Shown here: piece by piece, positions 34,655-44,474 of the stretch
How the letters are laid out: every line of letters begins with the position of its first letter
Position numbering within the stretch: the first letter of the stretch is position 1
NCBI RefSeq assembly: GCF_900013425.1
Contig: NZ_FBXK01000001.1
Location: forward strand, 1,052,501-1,116,500
DNA length: 64,000 nucleotides
From: Sphingobium sp. Z007
GTDB taxonomy: Bacteria; Pseudomonadota; Alphaproteobacteria; Sphingomonadales; Sphingomonadaceae
Reading direction: 5' to 3'
The notes under the pieces: model-generated
Told to the model about the DNA's origin: nothing
Seen by the model: only the letters and a program-made list of their open reading frames with translations
The model's database searches: none
Translations under genes and position numbers: made by a program

Positions 34655-34677
34655 CGCTTCTCGACACGCTCGAAGCG
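34655..34677. repeat. REP-like hairpin, right of the IS110-family element
   Basis: CGCTTC and GAAGCG stem; read on the minus strand it parallels the left copy (TCCGTTCGCTTCGAGCG). It faces the copy at 33212-33235. Confidence 0.6.
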
Positions 34678-34762
34678 AACGGAGATTATAACCTTTTCCA
34701 CGTTCAGCGCCCGGCAAGCCTGACCACGCCATAGCGTCCACCACTAAAAAGGGAGATGCGTC

Positions 34763-35434
34763 ATGGAGCAAAGATTCGGCCTTTCCGACAGGCGCAGCCT
34801 GATCGCGGCCCTGGCGCTATTGCCGCTGGCGGCCTGCGCCACTCCGATGGGGCGCTATACGGTCGAGGAAGCGGTGCGACGGCTGCTCCAATTGTCGAGC
34901 GAACGCGCCTTTGCCCGGCTGACCGAACCGGGCGGCTTTTATGACGACCAGTTGACCCGCATTACCCCGCCCGACCTTGGCGGTGGCAATGGCGGCGCGG
35001 TGCTGTCCGCCTTGCTGCGCACCAATGCAGTGCGCAATCAGGTAGCGCGGTCGCTTAACGATGTCGCGGTCGATCTGGCCGACAATGCCACGCCGATCGT
35101 GATGGATGCGGTGCAGCGTATGACGCTGGCCGACGCGGTGTCGGTGCTGCGCGGCGGACCGACGGCCGCGACCGACCTGCTGGCGCGCGAAGCGCGTGGA
35201 TCGGTGGTCGAGGCGCTGCTGCCCGGCGCGTCGCGCGCGCTGCGGTCCGACATGTTCGAAATGCTGTCGGCTGCGCTCTCGGCCAGCGGGGGCCGGGACT
35301 ATGCGGCGCTGGCCGATAATGTGTCCGGCCAGATCGGCGACGCCATCTTTCGCGCAATCGGGCGGGAAGAGGCGGAGATTCGCCGCGATCCGGGCGCGAC
35401 GCGCGACCCGATCCTGATGGCGCTGCTGCGATAG
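34763..35434 (+). CDS. DUF4197 lipoprotein
   Basis: 223 aa. The lipobox LAAC at about residues 23-26 indicates a lipid-anchored exported protein. VEEAVRRLLQLSSERAFARL, ITPPDLGG and TLADAVSVLRGGPTAATDLLAREA match the DUF4197 pattern. The function of the family is not known. AAGGGAG precedes the ATG by about 9 bases. It lies just after the insertion element, so its original upstream neighbour was probably the thioesterase gene. Confidence 0.8.
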   Translation: MEQRFGLSDRRSLIAALALLPLAACATPMGRYTVEEAVRRLLQLSSERAFARLTEPGGFYDDQLTRITPPDLGGGNGGAVLSALLRTNAVRNQVARSLNDVAVDLADNATPIVMDAVQRMTLADAVSVLRGGPTAATDLLAREARGSVVEALLPGASRALRSDMFEMLSAALSASGGRDYAALADNVSGQIGDAIFRAIGREEAEIRRDPGATRDPILMALLR

Positions 35435-35466
35435 GCTTCGATAGGTCTTGATTTCGACGCCGGGAA

Positions 35467-35748
35467 ATGGTGTCGCTTCGTCCCATGGAACAGAAATATC
35501 CCGGCGTCGCCGCCATCCCCTGGGATCAGCCCGCGACCATGATCGACCTGGACGGCAAGCCGCCGCTGATCGGCACGATTCGCGACTGCGCCGTCCATTA
35601 TGGCCTCTACAAGGACCATGCCAAGGCGCAGGCGCGCGTGCTGCTGACGCAGCCCGTCCATCGCGAAGGGCGCAAGACGCGCACCTGGCTGCTGGAGCCG
35701 GACGAGATCGCGGCGCTGGCCGAACGGCTGAAGCGCGAGACGAACTGA
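35467..35748 (+). CDS. Small hypothetical protein
   Basis: 93 aa (or 87 aa from the ATG at 35485). It has no signal peptide or membrane segment. MIDLDGKPPLIGTIRDCAVHYGLYKDHAKAQARVLL followed by RKTRTWLLEPDEIAALAERL reads like a compact folded cytoplasmic protein. I do not recognise the family. It lies 33 bp after the DUF4197 gene on the same strand. GGGAA just before the first ATG gives weak start support. Confidence 0.55.
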   Translation: MVSLRPMEQKYPGVAAIPWDQPATMIDLDGKPPLIGTIRDCAVHYGLYKDHAKAQARVLLTQPVHREGRKTRTWLLEPDEIAALAERLKRETN

Positions 35749-35758
35749 GATACCATGC

Positions 35759-35795
35759 CCGCTCGTGCCGAGTAGGGGCTACTCAGGACGAACGG
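35759..35795. repeat. REP-like hairpin
   Basis: Arms of 17 bases (CCGCTCGTGCCGAGTAG and CTACTCAGGACGAACGG) pair with three mismatches around GGG. It lies between convergent genes next to a terminator; likely a dispersed sphingomonad repeat. Confidence 0.5.
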
Positions 35796-35817
35796 AGGCG
35801 GTTGACGTCATCAGTCC

Positions 35818-35856
35818 AAAAAGCCCCCGGACCGGCGTGCAGTCCGATCCGGGGGC
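35818..35856 (-). terminator. Rho-independent terminator of the maltodextrin operon
   Basis: On the minus strand a GCCCCCGG/CCGGGGGC stem (35823-35830 with 35849-35856) is followed by five T residues. It lies 30 bp past the GH97 stop. Confidence 0.8.
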
Positions 35857-35886
35857 GGGGAAGGCCAGCCTCAAAGGCCGGATCGC

Positions 35887-37941
35887 TTATTGGCTGGGCA
35901 CCAGCCGCATCGCCACGCCGCCGCCCGGCGCCAGCCACAGGTCGTAACGGTCGCCCTTGCGCACGGTTTGCGTTTCATAGGAGATCCTGTGCCGCGCGTC
36001 GGTCAGATAGGTCGCGCCTGCGCCATCCTTGTAGATGGTGGCAGTGTAGCTTTTGCCCGGCTCCAGATAATCGAAATTGAGCGAAACCGTCCGCGCGGTC
36101 GCGTCGTTGACGCCGCCGACATACCAATTTGCGCTGTTGCGATCCTTGCGCGCGAAAATCGCATAGTCGCCCACTTCACCTGCGATCAGGTGGCTTTCGC
36201 TCCAGTCGGCCGGCACCTTTGCAATGAAATCCAGTTCCTTGGGATATTTGGCCAGCGTCTCCACAAAGTCTGCTGCCATCTGGATCGGGGAATAGAGGGC
36301 GAGATAGAGGCCCAGTTGCTTCGCGAGCGTCGAGGCGAGCGGCGCGTGGTCCGCCCCTTCCAGGCTCAGTACGCCCGGCGTGAAGTCCATCGGGCCAGAC
36401 AGCATCCTTGTATAGACCAGCGTGGGTTCATGGTCCGGGCCGTTGGCGAAGGCTCCCCAGGCATTATATTCCATGCCCCGCGCCCCTTCGCGCGCCACCC
36501 AATTGGGATAGGTGCGACGCAGGCCCGTATCCTTGACCGGCTCATGCGCATTGACCGCGACATGATATTTCGCCGCCGTCTCCACGACACGCAGATGATG
36601 CTGCACCTGCCGCTGGCCGTCATGATATTCCATGCGGGTGGTCCCCGGCGTATCGCCCGGCGCGATGATCCCGCCCGCGTCCGCGACATAGCCGGTCTTG
36701 ACGACATCGACGCCCAGCCCCCCATAGAGCTTCATCGCGTCGTCCAGTTGCGCCTCATAATTGGCGATATTGCCGCCCGTCTCATGATGGCCGATCAGGT
36801 GGACGCCCTTCTTTTTTGCATAAGTGGCCAAGCCAGGCAGGTCGAAATCAGGGGTTGATTGGGTGAAGCTGAAATCGTCACCATGGCCGAACCAGTCGCC
36901 GTTCCAGCCCTTGTCCCATCCTTCGACCAGCACGCCACGAAAGCCATGCTTGGCCGCAAAGTCGATATATTGCTTCGCCCGCGCCGTGGTCGCGCCGTGC
37001 TTCGGCCCCTCCGCCCATGTCCAGTCGCCCCGGATCATGCCCCACCAGATGCCGATATATTTGGCGGGCTTGAACCAGCTGACGTCGCCCAGTTTATTGG
37101 GTTCGTTGAGGTTGAGTTCCAGGTCATTCTCAACCAGCCCCGCCGCGCCGTCGGCGATGCGGATGGTGCGCCAGGGCGTGTTGAACGGCAGGTCGCGGAT
37201 CACGCGCGCGCCCTGCGACGAGGGCGACAAGATGGTACGGAAAGTCTGGCCGGACGCGCGCTTGAGCCAATAGGCCGCATAATCGACCAGCGCCGCTTCG
37301 TGGAAGGACAGATGCGTGCCGTCGTCCAGCTTCATGGTGATGGGCGTATGCGCGGTCGACACGGCGTCGATCGGCGTGTTCTGATAGACCTGCTCGTAGC
37401 GGTTCCATTCGCCGCCCGGTATCCACCAGGCCGTGCCCTTGGGCACGATATCGAACTCGGTCGTTTCGTCGGCGATCTTCATCCTTTTGAGGCCGGGTTG
37501 CTGCGGCAGCTCATAACGAAAGCCCACGCCATTATCGAACAGGCGGAAATGCACGTTCATCAGCCGCGCGCCCTGCACATCGGATTGGCGGAAACGGACC
37601 GTGACTTCATTATAACGGTCGGCCACGAAGCGCCGTTCGCCCCAAGGCTGTTCCCAGCGGTCATTGCCCTGACCCTTGTCGGACCCGGCGATCGCAAAGC
37701 CGCGCACCATGTTGAGGCCGTCGGTCAGGATAAAGCCCAGCTTGGACGGCGCGATCAACAGCTTGCCCTTGCGCGAGAGCGACCAGGTGGGGCGGCTGTC
37801 ATTGTCGGTCGAGACGGTCAGTATGATCGACCCGTCGGGCGAGGCGGCGGTGACGGCAGGCCGCGCATCCTGCGCAAAAGCCGGTGTCATGAAGACGAAC
37901 GGGAGGGTCAGCGCGCAGGCGCGCAGCGATAGGTTCGGCAT
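35887..37941 (-). CDS. GH97 alpha-glucosidase (SusB-like)
   Basis: 684 aa with a signal peptide (about 1-23), so probably periplasmic. The N-terminal beta-sandwich (about 30-280) precedes a TIM barrel with YIGIWWGMIRGDWTWAEGPKHGATTARAKQYIDFA, VLVEGWDKGWNGDW, LIGHHETGG, VDVVKTGYV and VNAHEPVKDTGLRRTYPNWVAREGARGMEYNAW. The Glu residues in the last blocks are those kept in inverting GH97 alpha-glucosidases. It hydrolyses alpha-glucosidic ends of maltooligosaccharides. It is the last gene of the operon, 12 bp after the GH13 alpha-glucosidase. Confidence 0.92.
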   Translation of the reverse strand: MPNLSLRACALTLPFVFMTPAFAQDARPAVTAASPDGSIILTVSTDNDSRPTWSLSRKGKLLIAPSKLGFILTDGLNMVRGFAIAGSDKGQGNDRWEQPWGERRFVADRYNEVTVRFRQSDVQGARLMNVHFRLFDNGVGFRYELPQQPGLKRMKIADETTEFDIVPKGTAWWIPGGEWNRYEQVYQNTPIDAVSTAHTPITMKLDDGTHLSFHEAALVDYAAYWLKRASGQTFRTILSPSSQGARVIRDLPFNTPWRTIRIADGAAGLVENDLELNLNEPNKLGDVSWFKPAKYIGIWWGMIRGDWTWAEGPKHGATTARAKQYIDFAAKHGFRGVLVEGWDKGWNGDWFGHGDDFSFTQSTPDFDLPGLATYAKKKGVHLIGHHETGGNIANYEAQLDDAMKLYGGLGVDVVKTGYVADAGGIIAPGDTPGTTRMEYHDGQRQVQHHLRVVETAAKYHVAVNAHEPVKDTGLRRTYPNWVAREGARGMEYNAWGAFANGPDHEPTLVYTRMLSGPMDFTPGVLSLEGADHAPLASTLAKQLGLYLALYSPIQMAADFVETLAKYPKELDFIAKVPADWSESHLIAGEVGDYAIFARKDRNSANWYVGGVNDATARTVSLNFDYLEPGKSYTATIYKDGAGATYLTDARHRISYETQTVRKGDRYDLWLAPGGGVAMRLVPSQ

Positions 37942-37953
37942 GGATACTCTTCC

Positions 37954-39561
37954 TTATTCCTCGATCATCAGCGCGCCGAAGGGGGGCAGGGTGGCGGGGC
38001 TTGCCCCGTTGATGGCGGCGACCACCCGGTTCGTCGCAGGGATATCGTCGGGCCAGGGCGCGGCCTGCGCCGACAGGTTGAAGACACAGAGCAGCGACTG
38101 GTCGCCGCTGCGGCGGCGGAACACCAGGCGCGCTTCATCCGCCAGCAGTACGTTCAGGCTGCCGTGGCGCAGCGCCGGGTTCGCCTTGCGCAGCGCCAGC
38201 ATTGCGCGGGTGTGGTTGAGCAAGGACGCGGGATCGGCCTCCTGCGCATCGACCGCGCGGGCCAGATTGTCGTCCCCCACCGGCAACCAGGGTTCGACGT
38301 CGGAAAAGCCCGCCTGTGCCGCGTCCGCCGACCAGGGCAGCGGCGTGCGCGCGCCATCGCGCGACAGGGTGAGCGGCCAGTTGGCGATCGCTTCGGGGTC
38401 TTGCAGCCTTTCGAAAGGGATATCGACCTGGGTGATGCCCAGTTCCTCACCCTGATAGAGGATGGCGTTGCCGCGCAGCGCCAGCAGCAGCGCCGCCTTC
38501 AAACGCCCGAACGCTGCGCGATCCTGCGGCGCGCACCAGCGCGACAGCGCACGCGGCGCATCATGGTTCTCGAAAGCCCAGCTTGGCCAGCCCATGCCCG
38601 GTTCGTCGGGCCAGCGATTGACCGTGTCGGCGACCAGCGCGGGCGTCAGCGCATCGGCATAGAGGAAGTTGAAGCCATAGGCGCTGTTGAGATGCGTCTC
38701 CCCCGCCGTATAGGCCTTCATCTCCGTCTCGGACAGGTCGCCGCCCACCTCCGCCACGGTGAAGATGGCGCCATATGCGTCGCAGAGGGTGCGGATGCGC
38801 GCAATGAAATCGACGACGCCTTCGTGCGACTGGCTGTATTTCTTGATCTGGAAATCGAAGGAACGGGTACGCGGCTTGCCATTATCGGGCGCCGGCGGAT
38901 TGTCGCGCAGCAGCGGGTCGTGCATCGAATGGTTCAGAGCATCCAGGCGAAAACCGTCCACCCCCCGGTCCAGCCAGAAGCGCATCGCGTCCAGCAGCGC
39001 GTCCTGCACGGCGACATTATGGACGTTGAGCTGAGGCTGGCTGAACAGGAACTGGTGCATATAATATTGGCCGCGCCGCCCGTCCCAGGTCCAGGCGGGG
39101 CCGCCGAACACCGACTGCCAATTATTGGGGGGGGTGCCGTCCGCCTTCGGATCGGCCCAGACATACCAGTCGGCCTTGTCACTTGTTTGGCTGGCGCGGC
39201 TCTGCACGAACCAGTCATGCAAGTCGGACGTATGGGCATAGACCTGGTCGATCGTGACTTTGAGGCCGAGTTCGTGGGCGCGGGCGACCAGCGCATCGAA
39301 ATCCGCCAGCGTGCCGAAAATCGGATCGACGTCGCAATAATCGGCGATGTCATATCCGAAATCGCGCATGGGGGAGGTGAAGAAAGGGGATATCCAGATC
39401 GCATCCGCGCCCAGCTTCGCAATATGCTCCAGCCGCGCGGTGATGCCGTTCAGATCGCCGACCCCGTCGCCATTGCTGTCCTGAAAACTGCGCGGATAGA
39501 TCTGATAGATGACCGCGCCCTTCCACCAGGGCTGATCGGTCGATGTCGTCGCTAGCGTCAT
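37954..39561 (-). CDS. GH13 alpha-glucosidase (oligo-1,6/maltase type)
   Basis: 535 aa from the ATG at 39561; the longer start at 39711 lies within the amylase gene. It has no signal peptide, so it is cytoplasmic. GH13 blocks are QIYPRSFQDSNGDGVGDLNGI, KVTIDQVYAHTSD, GVDGFRLDALNHS (nucleophile Asp), FTVAEVGGD (acid Glu) and WAFENHDAPR (third Asp). The domain B and C layout fits the intracellular alpha-glucosidases of alphaproteobacteria. It yields glucose from short alpha-glucans. It starts 16 bp after the amylase stop. Confidence 0.92.
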   Translation of the reverse strand: MTLATTSTDQPWWKGAVIYQIYPRSFQDSNGDGVGDLNGITARLEHIAKLGADAIWISPFFTSPMRDFGYDIADYCDVDPIFGTLADFDALVARAHELGLKVTIDQVYAHTSDLHDWFVQSRASQTSDKADWYVWADPKADGTPPNNWQSVFGGPAWTWDGRRGQYYMHQFLFSQPQLNVHNVAVQDALLDAMRFWLDRGVDGFRLDALNHSMHDPLLRDNPPAPDNGKPRTRSFDFQIKKYSQSHEGVVDFIARIRTLCDAYGAIFTVAEVGGDLSETEMKAYTAGETHLNSAYGFNFLYADALTPALVADTVNRWPDEPGMGWPSWAFENHDAPRALSRWCAPQDRAAFGRLKAALLLALRGNAILYQGEELGITQVDIPFERLQDPEAIANWPLTLSRDGARTPLPWSADAAQAGFSDVEPWLPVGDDNLARAVDAQEADPASLLNHTRAMLALRKANPALRHGSLNVLLADEARLVFRRRSGDQSLLCVFNLSAQAAPWPDDIPATNRVVAAINGASPATLPPFGALMIEE

Positions 39562-39577
39562 GAAGGAGCTTTCCGGT

Positions 39578-41407
39578 TCAGGGATGGGCGGCGCAGACGG
39601 CATAGCCGAACGCAGGGATGGAGAGCGAGAGGCTGCCCGGTGCGGCCGAGGTTGCGGGGCAGGCGCCGGCCAGCGTCGCGAAGCCGCCGCTCGCCGGATC
39701 GACCGCGACATTGGCCGATAGCGGCGCGGACGACGTGTTGAACGCGACCAGCACTTCCCGGCCAGTATCGGGGTCGACGCGCGACACGGCGAACAGGCCG
39801 GGTTTGTCCGAACTGGCGCGCAGCACAGTCGCGCCGCGCGACAAGGCGGGGATATCGCGGCGGATTTTCGCCAGCTTTGCTATCGCGCGATAGAGCGGGT
39901 GGTCGGTGCGGAAATTGTCGGTCGCGGTGGTCGCCTGCGTCCCGATCAGACTGTCCGCATTATATTCGGCGACCTTGGACGCGAACATGTCCTGCCGCGC
40001 CTGCTGGTCGTTACCGGTGCCGACAAAGCCCTGCTCGTCGCCATAATAGAGGGTCGGCACGCCGCGCAGCGTCAGCAGCATCGCATGGCCGAGCAGGGCG
40101 CGGGCCAGCAGCTCGTCGGGCGCGATGTCCGGCTTAGCCTGGCGCAGGAAATAACCAAAGCGCCCTGCATCATGATTGCCCAGGAAGGTTGGCAATTGCA
40201 GCGCTGCCGCCTTGCCGCCTTCATAGAGGGCATCGTCATCCCCCAGTCGCGCGAGCATATCGGTGCCGCTCTTGCCGCTGGCTGCATCCACCGCCGCGCG
40301 CATGAAGGCGAAGTCCAGCACGGCGGGGAAGGCGGCGTTGCGGGTCCAGCTTGCCAGCAGCGCGGGATCATAGGCGTCGGTGGCGACTTCGCCGAAGACA
40401 TGGAAGTTGGGGATGCCCTTGGCTGCGGCATGGGCGCGGATGGCGGGAATGAAGGCGCGCCAGAACGCCGCATTCACATGGCGCGCGGTGTCGATGCGGT
40501 ATCCGTCGATGCCGAAGCGATCGATCCAGCCTTTATATATGGCGATGAAGCCATCGACGACGCGCGGGTCTTCGGTGGCGAGGTCGTCCAGCCCGATGAA
40601 ATCGCCATATTGCGCGCTTTCGCCCTTCCAGTCGGTGTCACCCCGATTGTGATAATAGAGGGGGTCGTTCAGCCAGGCGGGGATTTTGATACTTTCCTCG
40701 CCCTTCGGCACGACCGGGGTGTAGGCGAAGGCCGGATCGGTGAGCCGCGTCCAATTGGCGGCCGTGCCATCCTCGTCGCCGACGAACCCTACATTGATCG
40801 GATACCCCGCCACGCCGCCACGGCGCGACCAGGGATAGTCCCCTTTGCTGCGATAAGGCGCTACGCTCGTCGGACTTTCGCGATACTGGATCACATCGGC
40901 CGTATGGTTGGCGATGATGTCCATATAGACCTTCATGCCGCGCCCATGGGCGGCATCGACCAGCGCCTTGAAGTCGGCATCGGTGCCGAAATGCGGATCG
41001 ACGGTGGTGAAGTCGGTCACCCAATAGCCATGATAGCCCGCGCTTTCCTGCCCCTTGGCGCCCTGCACCGGCTTGTTCTTGAATACTGGCGCCAGCCAGA
41101 TCGCGGTCGCGCCCAACCCCTGGATATAGTCCAGCTTCGCCGCCAGCCCTTTGAGGTCACCGCCATGATAGAAGGCGCGCGAAGTAGGATCATAGCCGGT
41201 CTGGAGCGGCCCGCCCTGCAGGCCGCCCTTGTCATTCTTGGGGTCGCCATTGGCGAAGCGGTCGGGCAGGACGAAATAGACGATCTCCTGTTCCGGCGTG
41301 CGGGCGCGCAGGTCGCCCAACGTGTCGGCGATCGCAAGCGGCGCGCCGATAAGAGCCGCAGCCATCCCGGCGGCTGTCACGAACAATCTCGTGGCCGTTC
41401 GACCCAT
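39578..41407 (-). CDS. Exported GH13 alpha-amylase family protein
   Basis: 609 aa from the ATG at 41407 (AGGGG about 8 bases upstream) with a signal peptide (about 1-28). It opens IVYFVLPDRFANGDPKNDKGG, typical of cyclomaltodextrinase/amylase-like enzymes. MKVYMDIIANHTADV, IDGYRIDTARHVN (nucleophile), FHVFGEVATD (acid) and FLGNHDAGRF follow. A Greek-key domain C ends the protein. It should make maltooligosaccharides in the periplasm or at the surface for the GH97 and GH13 partners. It lies 68 bp after the TonB receptor. Confidence 0.9.
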   Translation of the reverse strand: MGRTATRLFVTAAGMAAALIGAPLAIADTLGDLRARTPEQEIVYFVLPDRFANGDPKNDKGGLQGGPLQTGYDPTSRAFYHGGDLKGLAAKLDYIQGLGATAIWLAPVFKNKPVQGAKGQESAGYHGYWVTDFTTVDPHFGTDADFKALVDAAHGRGMKVYMDIIANHTADVIQYRESPTSVAPYRSKGDYPWSRRGGVAGYPINVGFVGDEDGTAANWTRLTDPAFAYTPVVPKGEESIKIPAWLNDPLYYHNRGDTDWKGESAQYGDFIGLDDLATEDPRVVDGFIAIYKGWIDRFGIDGYRIDTARHVNAAFWRAFIPAIRAHAAAKGIPNFHVFGEVATDAYDPALLASWTRNAAFPAVLDFAFMRAAVDAASGKSGTDMLARLGDDDALYEGGKAAALQLPTFLGNHDAGRFGYFLRQAKPDIAPDELLARALLGHAMLLTLRGVPTLYYGDEQGFVGTGNDQQARQDMFASKVAEYNADSLIGTQATTATDNFRTDHPLYRAIAKLAKIRRDIPALSRGATVLRASSDKPGLFAVSRVDPDTGREVLVAFNTSSAPLSANVAVDPASGGFATLAGACPATSAAPGSLSLSIPAFGYAVCAAHP

Positions 41408-41475
41408 AAGGGGCACCCCTTTGCTTGAACCCGTCAAGGCCCGGCGACGACAAGGCCGCCGGACCACTCTACACA

Positions 41476-44195
41476 TCAGAAGCGGTAGTTGAAGCCCGCC
41501 ATGAAACGGCGGCCATAGCTTTGATAGTTGCGGACCTGGATCGACGCACCGGTATCGACCGATACGAACGGTTCGTCAGTCAGATTCTGACCCTGGACGA
41601 AGAGCGACAAGCCATCCAGTGCGCTGCCCTTCTGGAAATCATAGCCGACCTGCGCGTCAACGATGGTTTCGCTCAAGGCCCGGCGCAATTCGCGCTCGCC
41701 TCCAAAACCAACGAACTGGCCGACGAAGGACGACCGGTAACGCACCGACCCACGGGCGTTGAAGCCCCACTTCTCGAAGAATAGCGTGCCGTTGGCGACC
41801 CAGCGCGAATAGTCAGGAAGGTCTTCGGCCGCCGCGCCCACGCCCGGCTTGATGCTGGTCTTGGTATAGCCCACGCCGCCCGTCAGGCCAAAGCCCTCCA
41901 GCGCGGGCGTCACGATGTCGAACGGCACCGTACCGGCGACTTCGAACCCGTACAGCTTGCCGCCCTTGCCATTGACCGGCCGGGTGATTGTGCCTGCGGG
42001 ATCGACCACGCCCGGCGGCAGCACCACCGGCAGGCCGCTATAATCGAACGCTTCGGTTTCGCGATAGACATAGCTTTGCAGCTTCTTGGCGAACAGTTGC
42101 AGGCTGACATAGCCCTTGGTCCCGAAATATTTCTCGAAATTCAGGTCCGCCGCCCAGGCGCGATAGGGGCGCAGCGTGGGATTGCCGCCGGTGCCGGTGA
42201 TGACCCCGCTGGCGGTGTTATAGCCATAGTCCAGGCTGACCTTCATATCCTCGAACCGAGGGCGCTGGATTTCGCGCGCGGCTGCCAGGCGGATGACAAA
42301 ATCGCTGGGGAAGCGCAGCGACAGGTTCATGCTGGGCAGCACGTCCCAATAGGTGTCGCCCCGCGTCGTCGGCACCAGATCGGCCGCCGCCAGATTGACG
42401 AAGCCGCGCGACTTCTGTTCGGTATTCTGCGCCAGTACGCCGATATTGCCGGTCAGTTCGGCCGCGCCGACGTCCGACTTGATATTGGCCATCAGATAGG
42501 CGGACATCACCCGTTCTGTCACCGAATAGGCCTTGGCCGGCACGTCCTGCTGGGGTTCAGTGTCCTGATATAGACGCCGTCAGCCAGCAGCTTGAACGGG
42601 TCGTAGGAAAGGATCGGGCCGATGCCGATGAAGTTCAGGTCGGTGGCCGCCAGGCGATATTGCTCCGGCAGCACCAGCGACGTCGCGCCATTGGCCAGGT
42701 TCAGCACATATTCTTCCGGCGTCTTCGCCTTGGTCCGGTCGACATAGCCCAGCCCCGCGGTGACCTTCGACAGGAAGCCGCCCTCTATCTCCTTGCCAAA
42801 CTCCAACTGGTAGCTCTTGATTTCATCATCGATGATGCGGTTGTTATAATAGCCCTCCTGATGGCCCAGCGGCGCGCCGGCGCCCCAACCCAAGGGGTCG
42901 GTCAGCACCATCAGATTGGGATCGCTATAGTCGAGCAGGCTGGAGGTGAAGCGCGTGCCCTTGGCGCCGCTCACGAAATCCAGCGTGTCGGTGGCGCCAT
43001 TGCCGGGACCATAGCCGGTGCCGGCATTGGATTCGAGCGACAATTCGCTGCGGTCGGTGCGCGAATAGCCGAAATCGAAACTGGCCGACCAGCCATCGTC
43101 GCCGGTATATTTGCCGTTGAAACCGCCGGAGAAGATCTTCGACTTGCGTTCATAGCCGTGGTTGTTGACCACCGCTTCGACGCCGGTGAAGGTGCCCTTG
43201 TTGATGAAATCGCCATCGGTGCTGATGCTGGCGGGCACCAGCGTCGCACCGCTCCAGTAGAGCGGAAATTCGACGCCCCGCTTGATCTGCTTTTCCTTGA
43301 AGTCGCCGTAGAAGCCATCGAAGGTCAGCAGCAGCGTGTCGGTGGCCTGCACCTGCACCGCGCCCTGGATGCCCAGGCGCTTCAACTGCGTGGACACGCC
43401 GAACGGCTTGATGCCGCCGATAACCTTGTCGCCATTCGGCCCGTCGGCATAGCCCCAGGCTTCGAACTCCTTGGATTGATAGGGTTCGTCATTATAGGCG
43501 GCGGACAGCGACACGCCGATGCGGTCGCCTGCGAACTGGCCGACATAGGTGCCGGTCAGGCGATAGCCCTTGTCCTTGCTGTCAGCATTGACCTTGCCAA
43601 GATCCGTATAGACGCCGCGGGCGCCGACCGAGTACAGTTCCTTGCCATAGTCGAGTGGACGGATGGTGCGGATGTCAACCGTCCCGGCCAGGCCCTGGTT
43701 GATGAGGTTGGCCTGGGGCGACTTGAACACATCGACGCGGCTGACGACTTCGGAGGGATATTGGTCGAACTCGACATTGCGCTGTTCGCCGGTCGATGTT
43801 TGGGGACGGCCATTGAGCGTGGTGGTGGACAGGTCGGCGCTGGCGCCGCGGATCGCGATCGAATTGGCGCGGCCGAACAGGCGCTGCGACGTCAGGCCCG
43901 GCAGGCGGGCGATGGATTCGCCGATCGATGCGTCGGGCAAGCGGCCGATATCCTCGGCTGACACCGATTCCACGATCTGCGCGGCGTTCTTCTTTACATT
44001 GACGGCGCTTTGGAGCGCGGCGCGGAAGCCCGTGACGATGATCGTGTCGGCGGTCGCATCCTGCGGCGCGGCGTCGGCTTGCGGCGCGGCGTCGGCTTGC
44101 GGCGCGTCCTGCGCAAAGGCAGAGCCGCCGGCCGTCGCCATGATGGCCAGAAGCGATGCGCCGAACAAACGGACGCGGTTATGATGATGAGCCAC
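41476..44195 (-). pseudogene. TonB-dependent receptor of the maltodextrin locus, one-base frameshift
   Basis: The start is the GTG at 44195, with GAGAGGA five bases upstream; the longer start at 44363 has no support. A signal peptide ends near SAFAQ. A duplicated AlaProGlnAlaAsp stretch precedes the TonB box DTIIVTGFRAALQ. The plug has NKKNAAQIVESVSAEDIGRLPDASIGESIARLPG. The frame runs to YIRTLNP and then ends at 42519. The C-terminal barrel continues in the next frame from PAKAYSVTERVMSAYLMANI to the final GFNYRF at 41476. One extra C in the run at 42552-42555 would join both into about 906 residues. Either a true mutation or a homopolymer error. Confidence 0.85.
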
Positions 44196-44332
44196 TTTTA
44201 TCCTCTCCCCCGTGGACACCGGACAGACCCTGTTCGCCGGTGCTGGAAACCCTGGCCGCAGGCGTGGCTGTGCAGCGCCACTTTCCTGCGGATGAGGCCT
44301 CTTACGCCCCGCTCGCCTCGCCCCGCCAGCAG

Positions 44333-44349
44333 GCATACGTATGCGCATA
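44333..44349. promoter_or_regulatory. Overlapping palindromes in the TonB/LacI divergent region
   Basis: GCATACGTATGC (44333-44344) is a perfect 12-bp palindrome that overlaps TATGCGCATA (44340-44349), also perfect. ATTATGCAT follows. The site lies between the divergent receptor (start 44195) and regulator (start 44475). It is a good operator candidate for the regulator. The 279-bp gap otherwise shows no gene. Confidence 0.55.
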
Positions 44350-44474
44350 TTATGCATGGCCACGGCCTGTGGCTGATATGCAACGGGGGACGTGATCGCC
44401 CAGGACGCAATTGCCTTGTTTTGGGATGATCCCTAGCATGGCTGTGGCGCATCCAACGCGCCGGGAGGAGAGAG

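Noticed and set aside
38164..39555. 463-codon plus-strand open frame opposite the GH13 alpha-glucosidase
   Set aside because: It mirrors the glucosidase codons and has no start signal or motif.
44070..44107. Short tandem repeat in the maltodextrin receptor leader
   Set aside because: Two copies of an 18-bp unit coding Ala-Pro-Gln-Ala-Asp-Ala; ordinary low-complexity linker after the signal peptide, not a repeat element.
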